A DNA stretch of 42,000 bases from an uncultured Prevotellaceae bacterium (GCA_946188345.1 CAMHUI010000020.1:1-42000), one strand, 5' to 3'. Positions 24,440 to 34,495 are shown, numbered from the stretch's first letter. Numbers and translations: made by a program. Notes: generated by a model not told the origin, from the sequence alone.

Positions 24440-26128
24440 ATGAAAATGTCTTTTATAAGTCTGTTGACTGTTGCTCTTTCTCTGTTGGCAACCTCACCTG
24501 TGTTTGCCCAAATCGAGTTGGCCGACCCGTACCCTGGTGACCAGAGTGCTTGGGATGGGGTTAAGAAAACAATGGTTGCTTGGGGTAGTACCGATGTGCG
24601 TTACTCCCGCAGTCAGGTGCCCCAGGTTAGCACCACGCCCCTTCAGCTGTCGGCTTGGCGCGGCGAGCGTGTATCGGCTCAAGCACTTGTCGTAGCCCCG
24701 AAAGCCTTGGACAATGTCTCTGTCTGCGTCTCTGACCAGAAGAGTGGGCGCCAGACTATTCCTGCCAGCCAGATAAAAATATATAAGGTGGCCTATGTGC
24801 TGACCGACAATATAGCCCGCAACGACTCTTCATTGATGCCCGACCGCCTTGTCGAGGAACCTACCTTCTCGGTCGATGCGCACACTACCCGGCCAGTCTG
24901 GCTGACCATCCAGGTGCCGCAAGAAGCAAAAGCCGGCAAGTATGCAGGTCAGGTGACGATTGAAAGTGATGGGCTGAAACAGCGCTTGCAATTGACAGTC
25001 AAAGTGTTAGATAAAATTCTTCCAGCTCCTAAGGACTGGCAGTTCCACCTCGACCTTTGGCAAAATCCTTACGCAGTGGCTCGCTATTTCAATGTGCCGC
25101 TGTGGAGTCGCGAGCACTTCGACTGTATGCGTCCCATCATGAAGACGCTGGCCGATGCCGGACAGAAGGTCATCACCTGCAGCATCATCCAGCATCCGTG
25201 GAACTCTCAGACCTATGACCCGTTTGAGAGTATGATTGGCAAGAGCAAGACACTTGATGGAGAATGGCGCTATGACTACACCGTCTTCGACCGCTGGGTG
25301 GAGTTCATGATGGATCTTGGTATCGACCAACAGATTGACTGCTACACCTTGTTGCCGTGGCACAGCCGCTTCGACTACTTCGACCAGGCGTCCAACACTG
25401 TTAAGTATGTCCACTGCCAGGCTGGTGAGCAGGCCTACGAAGATTTTCTCCTGCCATTCCTCCGCGACTTCGCTGCCCATCTGAAGGCAAAAGGATGGTT
25501 TTCAAAAACCTGCATTGCTATCGACGAGCGCCCGACAGCCCAGCTGCAAGCAGCCTATGCGGTAATGAAAAAGGCCGACCCTGGTTACCGGATGGAGGGT
25601 GCCTACAACTACTTCCCCGAGTTCTATAGCGATGTTCACGATATCAGTGTAGCCTACAACAACCCCATCATCGCCGATCGTTACATCGCCCAGCGCCACC
25701 AGAGCGGTCAGCCCGTGACGTTCTACACCTGCTGTGGCCCCGCCCGCCCCAACACCTTCACATTTTCACCTCCTGCCGAAGCCGCCTACATGGGCTGGCA
25801 TGCTGCTGCCGTAGGCTACGACGGATACCTGCGTTGGGCCTATAACAGCTGGGTGGAGAACCCCTGTGTTGACAGTCGTTTCCGCACGTGGGCTTCCGGT
25901 GACTGCTTCCTGGTCTATCCCGATGGCCCGAGCATCCGCATGGAACGCCTCGTAGAAGGCATCCAGGCCTTCGAGAAAATCCGTCTGCTGAGGGCAGCAT
26001 ATCCCGATGAAATCGAGAAAATACTCATTCCTTTCCAGGCCACAGAGATGTCGCCGGAAGTTGATGTGGAGCAGATGGTCCGCACGGCAACCGATAGATT
26101 GAACCAACTGGTAAGGAAGAGCAAATAG
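24440..26128 (+). CDS. Secreted DUF4091 / GH123-like glycoside hydrolase
   Basis: 562 residues with signal peptide (cleavage near VFAQ). Residues ~40-190 form a beta-sandwich (TPLQLSAWRGERVSAQALVV ... RPVWLTIQVPQEAKAGKYAG), which is the N-terminal part typical of DUF4091 proteins. Residues ~200-530 form the barrel. The candidate catalytic acid pair is in CIAIDERPTAQL, matching the D-E arrangement used by GH123 beta-N-acetylgalactosaminidases for substrate-assisted catalysis. The late segment DGYLRWAYNSW is also characteristic. Family membership is fairly clear; substrate (N-acetylhexosaminide) is inferred from GH123 relatives. It stands before the GH127 gene with a 192-bp gap. Confidence 0.8.
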   Translation: MKMSFISLLTVALSLLATSPVFAQIELADPYPGDQSAWDGVKKTMVAWGSTDVRYSRSQVPQVSTTPLQLSAWRGERVSAQALVVAPKALDNVSVCVSDQKSGRQTIPASQIKIYKVAYVLTDNIARNDSSLMPDRLVEEPTFSVDAHTTRPVWLTIQVPQEAKAGKYAGQVTIESDGLKQRLQLTVKVLDKILPAPKDWQFHLDLWQNPYAVARYFNVPLWSREHFDCMRPIMKTLADAGQKVITCSIIQHPWNSQTYDPFESMIGKSKTLDGEWRYDYTVFDRWVEFMMDLGIDQQIDCYTLLPWHSRFDYFDQASNTVKYVHCQAGEQAYEDFLLPFLRDFAAHLKAKGWFSKTCIAIDERPTAQLQAAYAVMKKADPGYRMEGAYNYFPEFYSDVHDISVAYNNPIIADRYIAQRHQSGQPVTFYTCCGPARPNTFTFSPPAEAAYMGWHAAAVGYDGYLRWAYNSWVENPCVDSRFRTWASGDCFLVYPDGPSIRMERLVEGIQAFEKIRLLRAAYPDEIEKILIPFQATEMSPEVDVEQMVRTATDRLNQLVRKSK

Positions 26129-26320
26129 AAAACTCTTCATTTCAATTATCCGCAAAAAAGGAGACTATTATAATTAGAGAAGAAATTTTTGAAAAACAGA
26201 CCATTCCATCGGAACTGTGTATTTTTTGTTTCAAGGCATTTAATTAGTAGCGTACAAATGCGTACTTCCGATGAAATTGGGCATTTTAGATATAAAAGGA
26301 AGTAAAAGATACATAAAAGA

Positions 26321-29300
26321 ATGAAAAAGAATCTATTATTGCTATTATCTGCAGCTCTGCCGCTGATGGGTTGGAGCCAGGCCAGTCAGCCGACAAGAAA
26401 AGTAAATCAAGTTGACTTCTCGCAAGTGAAAATCACGGATGCCTTCTGGAGTCCACGGCTTGAAAAGCATGCAACAGCCACGCTGCCAGTCTGTATTGAC
26501 CAGATAGAAAATAAGACAGGTCGTATGCAGAACTTCATCAACGCTGGCAAGGGTAGCGGCGGACATTCAGGAATTTTCTTCGATGACAGTGATGTCTACA
26601 AAGCCATGGAAGGCATGGCCTACTCACTCGTTGTGAAGCCCGATGCAGCCCTCGAATCCAAGCTCGACGAGTGGGTTGCCAACATTGCCGGTGCCCAACA
26701 GGAAGACGGCTATATCAATACTTACTTCACCTTGACCAGCAATCCGCGTTGGACTGATATGGACAAGCACGAGATGTATTGTGCTGGTCATCTGCTGGAG
26801 GCAGGTATTGCCTACTATAAGGCCCGCGGCAAGCGTGCGCTGCTCGACGTCGGTCAGCGTATGGTTGACCACATGATGACGCTCTTCGGCCCCGGCAAGC
26901 GCCACTGGGTTGCCGGGCATGAGGAGATAGAGCTGGCACTGGTGAAACTTTACGAGGTCACCGGCGAGCAGAAATACCTTGACTTTGCCTACTGGCTGCT
27001 TGAGGAGCGCGGCCACGGCTACGGCACCAAGGGAGGCAACGGCAACTGGAGTACTAACTATTATCAGGATGCAGTGCCCGTGAAAGAGTTGAAGAAGATT
27101 GGCGGACATGCCGTGCGTGCCATGTATCTGTTCTGCGGTATGGCCGATGTGGCCTCCTATCGCGACGACACAGGCTATATGGATGCCTTGGATGCCTTGT
27201 GGCACAATACCGTCGACCGTAACATGTATATCACAGGTGGCATCGGACAGTCGGCGGCCAACGAAGGCTTTACCTTCGATTACGACCTGCCCAATGCCAC
27301 AGCCTATTGCGAGACCTGTGCTTCGGTGGGTATGGTGCTGTGGAACCATCGCATGAACCTATTTACAGGCGACGGCAAATATGTTGATGTGCTTGAACGG
27401 TCGCTCTACAACGGTCTCCTTGCCGGAATCAACCTTGCCGGCGATAGATTCTTCTACGTCAACCCCCTGGAGTCTACCGGTAGCCACCATCGTCAGGCAT
27501 GGTTCGGTACGGCCTGCTGCCCCAGCAACCTCTCGCGCTTTCTGCCATCGCTGGGCAGTTATATCTATGGCACGAGCGAAAATGCCCTCTGGGTGAACCT
27601 CTATATCGGCAGCGAGGCCACGATGAAAGTGGGCGGCGAGGATGTGAAGGTGACGATGACGACTCAATATCCTTGGGACGGCGCAGTCACCATCAGTCTC
27701 GACCGCAGCCTGAGCGGCAAGCAGCTGCGCCTGCATATCCCAGCCTGGTGCAAGCAGTTCAGCGTCAGCGTAGGTGATGAGCAGGTAGAGCCGATGATGG
27801 AAGACGGCTATGCCGTGCTGACGCTGGGTTCAGAGACCACCGTGAAGCTGACCCTCGATATGCCCATTGAGGTTGTCGAAGCCGACCCGCACGTAACCGA
27901 AGACCTTGGCTGCCGTGCCATCCAGCGTGGTCCGCTGGTCTATTGTGCCGAGGGAGCCGACAACAACAACGCCATCTTCAACAATTTCCTGCTTACTGAG
28001 GGCAGCACCTTTGCCGAGCAGGAAGCCGACATCCTCGGGGGCATCCGCCGCATCACTGCCACAACAGGTGCCACGAGTTTGGAACTCATTCCTTATTATG
28101 CCTGGGACAACCGCACGGCAGGCAAGATGCTGGTGTGGCTGCACAATGAAGACTATGACGAATATCATAAGCTGGTAGACCTCAAACCCTCGTTCGTAAC
28201 TACCGACTGGGGTTGTCAGTATGGCAACATGATGCCTATAGATATGAAGAACGACGGCCAGCAGCAACTGCTCTTGGGAGCCTGGTTCAGGTACGGCACG
28301 GAGACTCCGCGTTTCACTGTCGTCCTCGAACCCAACGGCGACGGCACCTGGAAAGAGACGAAGTCGCCCTTCAACATTGCCGACCGGCCTTCGTTCTCAC
28401 CTTGTGACATCAACGGCGACGGCATCATGGATGTCGTCATCTTTGAACAGACGGGCAACAACTCCGATGGCATCTTCTTGGGCAAGGGCAACGGCACCTT
28501 CACTAAGTTGCGTCCGCGTTTCGTTACGCCTCGCGAAGGACTGCCCGACAACTACTCTGCACCCATCTCTGTGTTGAACGACATCATGTCGGCCGATATT
28601 GCCGACTTCAACAACGACGGACTGATGGACATCGTCGGTATTGGTCTGAAGGCTTCGCCCACCGTCGTGCTGCTCAACCTGGGAATTTCCGGCACAACCA
28701 TTCAGCTGAAGCCCGTCTACTTTGACAACGGCATTACTGATCCAGAGCGTGATGTGGCCGGAGACAAGCCTTATCCAGGCCGCAACTTCGACTGCGGCAT
28801 GGTGTTTGCCCAAGACTTCAACAACGACGGCTTTGCCGACATTCTTATCTCGTCGAACAACTGGGAGCGCCAGAACTACGACGCCGACTGGGAGCGCTTC
28901 ACTGAGGTCTACCTGAACAACGGCGATGGAACGGGATTTACGAGAACGTATTTCGCCCGTTCGTTAGGCGAAAACGACAATGAATTCCAAAATCCCTCCG
29001 TTTCTGACGGCGGCGTAGCCATTGCAGACTACAACGGCGACGGCTTCCTCGACATCTTCCTGCAGGGCTCTGGTGGCTATTTCAGCTATTACTGGGACCA
29101 CACTTTTGTATGCCTGAACGACGGTACGGGACACTTTGCACCGATGGGAACGGGCGACTTCGACCGAATGATTGTGCGTAACTGGAACAGTACTTCCGGC
29201 TGTGCACAGGCCTATGACTGGAACGGCGACGGACTCATTGACATTGTCTATCAGGGTTGGAGCCCTACAGACAATACGCAGGCAGGCTACATCTGGCAGA

Positions 29301-29989
29301 ACAATGCCGGTGGGGTAGGACCGGCCTTCAAGCGCGCCTACCGCTGGGCTGGCGGACAAGAGTCGGCCTCATGCTTCATCGACTGGAACGGTGACGGCAA
29401 AAAAGACTTGGTGAATACGGGTAAGTTTGAAGACGAAGCCTATGTCACCGCAGCCCAGAAAGGCCGCAACATGCGCGTCACCTATAGCGAGGAGCGCGCT
29501 ACCGAGACGCCCAACCAGCCGCGTGCCGTCGAAGCCAAGGTTGAGGGCAATCAGGTGACCGTCATGTGGACACCTGCCGACGGTGCGCCGAAGAGCACCA
29601 CCTACGAGCTCTACTTCAAGAACAGCAAGGGCGAGCTGTTGGGCAGTCCGCGTGCCTACACCGACGGGGAGTTCGAGGGACAGCGCAAATGCGAGGACTT
29701 CGGCAAGCTGGGCTGCGTGACGAGCATCACCTACACCCTGCCCGACGACACTTATGAGTGGGGTGTGCAGGCCATCGACGGACGCCGCATCGGCTCTAAG
29801 TTCACCAAAGGAACCTTCACGGTAGGTGCCGGGTCGGGCATCTCCCAGCATCCGTTATCCGCTGAGCAGCAGCCGACTGCCGTCTATGACCTGCAGGGTC
29901 GCCGCGTGAAGCCGGAGGAGGGGAGTGCCGACAGCGCCCGTAGGGCCACCGTCTACGTAACACAAGGCCGCAAGGCCCTTAGCCGCTGA
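26321..29989 (+). CDS. GH127 beta-L-arabinofuranosidase fused to FG-GAP propeller, FnIII-like domain and T9SS-like tail
   Basis: 1222 residues with signal peptide (to about WSQA). Residues ~30-620 are a GH127 enzyme. The zinc-thiolate site of this family is visible as C330-E331-T332-C333 and C399-C400, corresponding to the Glu, Cys, Cys and Cys ligands of characterised beta-L-arabinofuranosidases. Residues ~625-1050 carry seven D-x-N-x-D-G-type calcium motifs at 641 (degenerate), 696, 762, 832, 903, 966 and 1021, spaced 55-71 apart. That fits a complete seven-bladed FG-GAP/VCBS propeller. An FnIII-like domain follows (~1065-1170). The last ~40 residues (VYDLQGRRV ... VYVTQGRKALSR) resemble a T9SS sorting tail. 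The propeller may bind glycan; that is inference. Confidence 0.88.
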   Translation: MKKNLLLLLSAALPLMGWSQASQPTRKVNQVDFSQVKITDAFWSPRLEKHATATLPVCIDQIENKTGRMQNFINAGKGSGGHSGIFFDDSDVYKAMEGMAYSLVVKPDAALESKLDEWVANIAGAQQEDGYINTYFTLTSNPRWTDMDKHEMYCAGHLLEAGIAYYKARGKRALLDVGQRMVDHMMTLFGPGKRHWVAGHEEIELALVKLYEVTGEQKYLDFAYWLLEERGHGYGTKGGNGNWSTNYYQDAVPVKELKKIGGHAVRAMYLFCGMADVASYRDDTGYMDALDALWHNTVDRNMYITGGIGQSAANEGFTFDYDLPNATAYCETCASVGMVLWNHRMNLFTGDGKYVDVLERSLYNGLLAGINLAGDRFFYVNPLESTGSHHRQAWFGTACCPSNLSRFLPSLGSYIYGTSENALWVNLYIGSEATMKVGGEDVKVTMTTQYPWDGAVTISLDRSLSGKQLRLHIPAWCKQFSVSVGDEQVEPMMEDGYAVLTLGSETTVKLTLDMPIEVVEADPHVTEDLGCRAIQRGPLVYCAEGADNNNAIFNNFLLTEGSTFAEQEADILGGIRRITATTGATSLELIPYYAWDNRTAGKMLVWLHNEDYDEYHKLVDLKPSFVTTDWGCQYGNMMPIDMKNDGQQQLLLGAWFRYGTETPRFTVVLEPNGDGTWKETKSPFNIADRPSFSPCDINGDGIMDVVIFEQTGNNSDGIFLGKGNGTFTKLRPRFVTPREGLPDNYSAPISVLNDIMSADIADFNNDGLMDIVGIGLKASPTVVLLNLGISGTTIQLKPVYFDNGITDPERDVAGDKPYPGRNFDCGMVFAQDFNNDGFADILISSNNWERQNYDADWERFTEVYLNNGDGTGFTRTYFARSLGENDNEFQNPSVSDGGVAIADYNGDGFLDIFLQGSGGYFSYYWDHTFVCLNDGTGHFAPMGTGDFDRMIVRNWNSTSGCAQAYDWNGDGLIDIVYQGWSPTDNTQAGYIWQNNAGGVGPAFKRAYRWAGGQESASCFIDWNGDGKKDLVNTGKFEDEAYVTAAQKGRNMRVTYSEERATETPNQPRAVEAKVEGNQVTVMWTPADGAPKSTTYELYFKNSKGELLGSPRAYTDGEFEGQRKCEDFGKLGCVTSITYTLPDDTYEWGVQAIDGRRIGSKFTKGTFTVGAGSGISQHPLSAEQQPTAVYDLQGRRVKPEEGSADSARRATVYVTQGRKALSR

Positions 29990-30007
29990 GGCTAGAAACA
30001 AGATTCG

Positions 30008-30066
30008 AAAAGGCCAAAAACCTGACAGAACACCCTTCCAAACACTGTCAGGCCTTTGGCCTTTTT
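30008..30066 (+). terminator. Terminator of the GH127 gene
   Basis: Hairpin with inner stem CCTGACAG/CTGTCAGG (30021-30028 with 30045-30052), an outer GGCCAAA/TTTGGCC pairing and a trailing TTTTT. Confidence 0.85.
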
Positions 30067-30600
30067 AATGCGATATCCACCGAGTTATTTGTAAAGATTT
30101 TTGATTGAAAAATCCTGCTATGTAAAACCTTCGTTCTAGAAAAGATTTCCAACCTTTTCGGCCAAGTTTCTGACGCTTCCCAAGGTGAGCCAAAGACTTT
30201 TGGTACAAATCGTCAAGACTTTTGTACCGATTCGCCCGATGATTTCTTAGAATTCGCATCACGATTTCTTACTTTTCGTCATGACTTTTGTACCTAAAGT
30301 CTGAACGAAAGGTAGCTTTTTGCTGTTCGAAAGGTCGGCTCCGTTGGTCGGTTTGTCGGTGGTTATCAAGGCCGGAATAGCTATCTATCTCTCTTTCAAC
30401 GGGTTGCGGAAACGGACTCAAAACGGCGTTATTTTCGACCCGCAAGAAAAAATTTTTCAAAACAACCGATTCTCAGGGCCCTAAAAAAGGATTTTTGTCA
30501 ATATATTTCAAAGAATCAACCCCCATTAGTGAATGATGAATACATTCTGCAGACAGCAATGGTCGCCTTTCATGGGGTTAAAAGGAATTCAACAAGCGAT
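30067..30600. other. Long AT-rich noncoding stretch with short dispersed repeats
   Basis: No convincing gene. Two short minus-strand frames (30065-30262, 65 codons; 30269-30460, 63 codons) lack start context, domains and codon bias. The 12-mer GACTTTTGTACC occurs at 30217-30228 and 30283-30294, with a one-base variant (GACTTTTGGTAC) at 30195-30206. A 16-mer at 30196-30211 recurs inverted at 7087-7102. Confidence 0.5.
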
Positions 30601-30606
30601 AGGCAG

Positions 30607-30643
30607 CCTGACTTTGGGTTATTATCCCGTTCCCCAAGTCAGG
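30607..30643. other. Hairpin upstream of the sdh promoter
   Basis: 12-bp arms CCTGACTTTGGG and CCCCAAGTCAGG with one mismatch and a 13-nt loop. No T-run follows, so it is not a standard terminator. It lies ~60 bp upstream of the -33 box of the sdh promoter and could be an operator or part of an RNA; function unknown. Confidence 0.4.
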
Positions 30644-30701
30644 AGGTTCGTCCGTCGGTAGAGGAAAAATGCAGTTTTTCCGTATAAAAACAGGAAAAAA
30701 C

Positions 30702-30732
30702 TTTGAAATATCATTAAAAAGTAGTATTTTTG
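30702..30732 (+). promoter_or_regulatory. sdhCAB promoter, TTTG-N19-TATTTTTG
   Basis: -33 TTTG at 30702-30705 and -7 TATTTTTG at 30725-30732 with a 19-bp spacer, an ideal Bacteroidetes housekeeping promoter. The resulting leader before sdhC is about 125 nt, long enough for post-transcriptional control, but I recognise no riboswitch in it. Confidence 0.8.
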
Positions 30733-30861
30733 CAGAGCTTTTTGTGCGCCCGTGTACTTAATAGTAGGTATTTTCAGGTGCTAAAAAGGTCTGAGATGTG
30801 TGTGACAGTAATGAAACAATCAAATTTATAAACATTTTAAATAATTAACAATCAAACAATT

Positions 30862-31710
30862 ATGTGGTTAAACAACTCATCGATTGGTAGAAAAGTAGTC
30901 ATGGCAGTCACCGGCATGGCACTGATTCTATTCCTGACGTTCCACTGCTGCATGAACGTCGTGGCGCTCTTCTCAGGAGAGGCCTACAACACGATTTGTG
31001 AGCTGCTCGGAGCCAACTGGTATGCAGTTGCAGCTACCTTGGGACTGGCATTCCTGGCACTGGTTCACATTGTCTATGCGTTTATCCTTACGGCTCAGAA
31101 CCGTAGGGCTCGTGGCGGTTCACGCTACGAGGTGACCGACCGCCCGAAGAAGGTAGAGTGGGCATCGCAGAACATGCTGGTGCTGGGTATCATCATCCTG
31201 CTCGGACTCCTGTTGCACCTGTTCAACTTCTGGTACAACATGATGTTTGCCGAGCTGTTCCCCTCGATTCATTTCGACGCAGCTCCCGCCGATGGATTCG
31301 GAAAGATTGTCAACACCTTCTCGAACCCCATCTATGTAGTGCTCTATGTGGTATGGATTGTGGCCATCTGGTTCCACCTCTCCCACGGCTTCTGGTCAGC
31401 CATCCAGACCTTCGGATGGAATGGTAAGACTTGGTTCTGCCGTTGGAAGGTTATCGGCATCACCTATGTGACGCTGCTCATGCTCGGCTTCCTCGTGGTA
31501 GTCCTGGGCTTCGCCACCAAGACCGCCCCCAGCCTCTGCAAGGCTCAGACGGAGTGCACCATGCAGTGCCCCGGAGAAGAAGCCAAGGCAGCTTGTTGCG
31601 AAGAAGCAAAAGCCTGCCAGTGCGAAGAGTGCCAGTGCGACCCCTGTCAGTGCGCAGAGAAAGAAGGTTGCCAGTGCGACCCCTGCCAGTGTGAGGAATG
31701 CAAGTGCTAA
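30862..31710 (+). CDS. sdhC: Succinate dehydrogenase/fumarate reductase cytochrome b subunit with Cys-rich C-terminal tail
   Basis: Membrane anchor of complex II, b558 (diheme, single-subunit) family, carrying electrons between menaquinone and the SdhB clusters. 282 residues. Five hydrophobic segments cover ~10-222. Candidate heme ligands are H28, H69, H119 and H172 (or H175), fitting two b hemes. The family normally ends near residue 225. Here a further 57 residues (226-282) contain 17 cysteines in CxC and CxxC patterns, with CQCDPCQC twice (252-262 region and 270-277) and acidic spacers, like a metallothionein. The reading frame is intact and the sdhA gene follows 30 bp later, so the tail is real coding sequence. 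Metal binding is inference. Confidence 0.93.
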   Translation: MWLNNSSIGRKVVMAVTGMALILFLTFHCCMNVVALFSGEAYNTICELLGANWYAVAATLGLAFLALVHIVYAFILTAQNRRARGGSRYEVTDRPKKVEWASQNMLVLGIIILLGLLLHLFNFWYNMMFAELFPSIHFDAAPADGFGKIVNTFSNPIYVVLYVVWIVAIWFHLSHGFWSAIQTFGWNGKTWFCRWKVIGITYVTLLMLGFLVVVLGFATKTAPSLCKAQTECTMQCPGEEAKAACCEEAKACQCEECQCDPCQCAEKEGCQCDPCQCEECKC

Positions 31711-31740
31711 AAATCATCAATCGTAAACCTATAAAAGATT

Positions 31741-33723
31741 ATGGCAAAAGTATTAGATTCAAAGATTCCTGCAGGTCCGGTACCTGAGAAATGGAAAGAA
31801 TATAAAGCTCACCAGCGACTGGTGAACCCCAAGAACAAACTGAAGCTCGACGTCATCGTTGTAGGAACCGGTCTTGCCGGAGCCTCGGCAGCAGCCTCGC
31901 TGGCAGAGATGGGCTTCAACGTATTCAACTTCTGCATTCAGGACTCGCCCCGTCGCGCTCACTCCATCGCCGCACAGGGTGGTATCAACGCAGCTAAGTG
32001 TTATCAGAACGACGGTGACTCCATCTATCGCCTGTTCTACGACACCGTGAAGGGTGGTGACTATCGTGCACGCGAGGCCAACGTCTATCGTCTGGCTGAA
32101 GTGTCCAACAACATCATCGACCAGTGCGTAGCACAGGGAGTTCCCTTCGCTCGTGAGTATGGCGGCATGCTGGCCAACCGTTCGTTCGGTGGTGCACAGG
32201 TGAGCCGCACCTTCTATGCCAAGGGCCAGACCGGCCAGCAGCTGCTGCTCGGTGCCTACTCATCGTTGAGCCGTCAGGTTGAGCTGGGCAAGGTGAAGCT
32301 CTTCGCCCGCTACGAGATGGAAGACGTCGTCATCGTCAACGGACGTGCACGCGGCATTATCGCCAAGAACCTCGTCACAGGTAAACTCGAACGCTTCTCG
32401 GCCAACGCCGTCGTCATCGCAACTGGCGGTTACGGAAACACCTACTTCCTCTCTACCAACGCCATGGGTTGCAACTGCACAGCAGCCATTCAGTGCTACC
32501 GCAAGGGTGCCTACTTTGCAAATCCCTCCTACGTTCAGATTCACCCCACCTGTATTCCCGTACACGGCGACAAGCAGTCGAAGCTGACGCTGATGTCGGA
32601 GTCGCTGCGTAACGACGGCCGTATCTGGGTTCCCAAGAAGCTGGAAGACGCCAAGAAGCTGCAGCGCGGCGAGATACAGGGATGGGATATCCCCGAAGAA
32701 GACCGCGACTACTATCTGGAGCGCCGCTATCCCGCCTTCGGTAACCTCGTACCCCGCGACGTAGCATCGCGTGCCGCCAAGGAGCGTTGCGACCACGGAT
32801 TCGGTGTCAACAATACCGGTCTGGCTGTGTTCCTCGACTTCTCAGAGTCCATCAACCGACTCGGAATCGACGAAATCATGCAGCGCTACGGCAACCTCTT
32901 CGAGATGTATGAAGAGATTACCGACGTATTCCCCGGCGAACTCGCTAAGGAAATCAACGGCGTGAAGTACTACAAGCCGATGATGATCTTCCCCGCCATC
33001 CACTACACCATGGGCGGCATCTGGGTAGACTACGAGCTGCAGACCACCATCCCTGGCCTCTTCGCCATCGGTGAGTGTAACTTCTCCGACCACGGAGCCA
33101 ACCGCCTCGGTGCATCTGCACTGATGCAGGGTCTGGCCGACGGATACTTCGTGCTGCCCTATACCATCCAGAACTACCTGGCCGATCAGGAAGTATGGCC
33201 CCGCATCTCCACCGACCTGCCCGAATTCGCAGAGGCAGAGAAGGCCGTCGATGCAGAGCTCACACGCCTGCTCAACATCAAGGGTAAGTGCTCGGTAGAC
33301 AGCATCCACAAGGAACTCGGACACATCATGTGGGAGCACGTCGGCATGGGTCGTACCAAAGAAGGACTCGAGGAAGGACTGAAGCTGATGAAGGAACTCC
33401 GCAAGAAATTCGATACCGACCTCTTCGTTCCCGGAACCAAGGAAGGCCTGAACGTCGAACTCGACAAGGCTGTCCACCTCCGCGACTTCATCCTCATGGG
33501 CGAGCTCGTAGCCTACGACGCCCTCCATCGTGAGGAGTCCTGCGGCGGACACTTCCGCGAAGAACACCAGACAGAGGAAGGCGAAGCCAAGCGCGACGAC
33601 GAACACTTCTTCTATGTAGGTTGCTGGGAGTATCAGGGCAACGACGACACCGCACCCGAACTCATCAAGGAACCTCTCGAGTATGAGGCAATCAAAGTAC
33701 AAACGAGAAATTACAAGAATTAA
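31741..33723 (+). CDS. sdhA: Succinate dehydrogenase/fumarate reductase flavoprotein subunit
   Basis: Catalytic FAD subunit that interconverts succinate and fumarate; in fermenting Bacteroidales it runs mainly as fumarate reductase on the route to succinate and propionate. 660 residues. The FAD Rossmann motif is [18 protein letters not shown] (41-58). The histidine expected to carry covalent FAD is H74 in [11 protein letters not shown]. Downstream are the active-site elements HPTCIP and [11 protein letters not shown] and the FAD-binding [18 protein letters not shown]. It lies between sdhC (30 bp) and sdhB (2 bp), a standard C-A-B operon. Confidence 0.97.
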   Translation: MAKVLDSKIPAGPVPEKWKEYKAHQRLVNPKNKLKLDVIVVGTGLAGASAAASLAEMGFNVFNFCIQDSPRRAHSIAAQGGINAAKCYQNDGDSIYRLFYDTVKGGDYRAREANVYRLAEVSNNIIDQCVAQGVPFAREYGGMLANRSFGGAQVSRTFYAKGQTGQQLLLGAYSSLSRQVELGKVKLFARYEMEDVVIVNGRARGIIAKNLVTGKLERFSANAVVIATGGYGNTYFLSTNAMGCNCTAAIQCYRKGAYFANPSYVQIHPTCIPVHGDKQSKLTLMSESLRNDGRIWVPKKLEDAKKLQRGEIQGWDIPEEDRDYYLERRYPAFGNLVPRDVASRAAKERCDHGFGVNNTGLAVFLDFSESINRLGIDEIMQRYGNLFEMYEEITDVFPGELAKEINGVKYYKPMMIFPAIHYTMGGIWVDYELQTTIPGLFAIGECNFSDHGANRLGASALMQGLADGYFVLPYTIQNYLADQEVWPRISTDLPEFAEAEKAVDAELTRLLNIKGKCSVDSIHKELGHIMWEHVGMGRTKEGLEEGLKLMKELRKKFDTDLFVPGTKEGLNVELDKAVHLRDFILMGELVAYDALHREESCGGHFREEHQTEEGEAKRDDEHFFYVGCWEYQGNDDTAPELIKEPLEYEAIKVQTRNYKN

Positions 33724-33725
33724 TT

Positions 33726-34484
33726 ATGGCACGTAACATATCATTCACCATCAAATACTGGAAGCAGAATGGTCCCAAAGAAAAAGGTCATTTTGAATCC
33801 AGAGAGATGAAGAACATCCCCGATGACACCTCGTTCCTCGAGATGCTCGACATCCTTAACGAAGAACTCATCAACGAAGGTAAGGAACCGTTCGTTTTCG
33901 ACCACGACTGTCGCGAAGGCATCTGCGGCATGTGCTCACTCTACATCAACGGCACGCCCCACGGCAAGACCGAACGCGGAGCAACCACCTGCCAGCTCTA
34001 CATGCGCCGCTTCAACGACGGCGACGTCATCACCGTAGAGCCCTGGCGCTCAGCTGGTTTCCCCGTCATCAAGGACTGCATGGTAGACCGCTCGGCTTTC
34101 GACAAGATTATCCAGGCCGGTGGCTATACCAGCATCCGCACCGGACAGGCACAGGATGCCAACGCCATCCTCATCCCTAAGGAGAATGCAGACGAGGCCA
34201 TGGACTGCGCCACCTGCATCGGTTGCGGAGCCTGCGTCGCTGCATGTAAGAACGGTTCGGCCATGCTCTTCGTATCTTCGAAGGTCAGCCAGCTCGCACT
34301 CCTCCCGCAGGGTCGTCCCGAGGCCGCCAAGCGTGCCAAGGCCATGATCAAGCGCATGGATGAACTGGGATTCGGCAACTGCACCAACACCCGTGCTTGC
34401 GAAGCCGTATGTCCAAAGAACGAAAGCATCGCCAACATCGCCCGCCTCAACCGCGAGTTCATCAAGGCAAAGCTGGCCGACTAA
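33726..34484 (+). CDS. sdhB: Succinate dehydrogenase/fumarate reductase iron-sulfur subunit
   Basis: Electron-transfer subunit between the flavin and the hemes. 252 residues. The [2Fe-2S] ligands are C62, C67, C70 and C89. The second domain has C161, C164, C167, C170 and C174 ([14 protein letters not shown]) and C219, C225 and C229 ([13 protein letters not shown]), supplying the [4Fe-4S] and [3Fe-4S] clusters. Starts 2 bp after sdhA and ends before a strong terminator. Confidence 0.97.
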   Translation: MARNISFTIKYWKQNGPKEKGHFESREMKNIPDDTSFLEMLDILNEELINEGKEPFVFDHDCREGICGMCSLYINGTPHGKTERGATTCQLYMRRFNDGDVITVEPWRSAGFPVIKDCMVDRSAFDKIIQAGGYTSIRTGQAQDANAILIPKENADEAMDCATCIGCGACVAACKNGSAMLFVSSKVSQLALLPQGRPEAAKRAKAMIKRMDELGFGNCTNTRACEAVCPKNESIANIARLNREFIKAKLAD

Positions 34485-34495
34485 ACCCTTTATAC

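Noticed and set aside
26207..26273. Inverted repeat CATCGGAA ... TTCCGATG before the GH127 gene
   Set aside because: 8-bp arms with a 51-bp spacer are close to chance expectation and no operator role can be shown.
30065..30460. Two short minus-strand frames (65 and 63 codons) in the long gap
   Set aside because: No domain, no start context and AT-rich repeat-bearing DNA; treated as noncoding.
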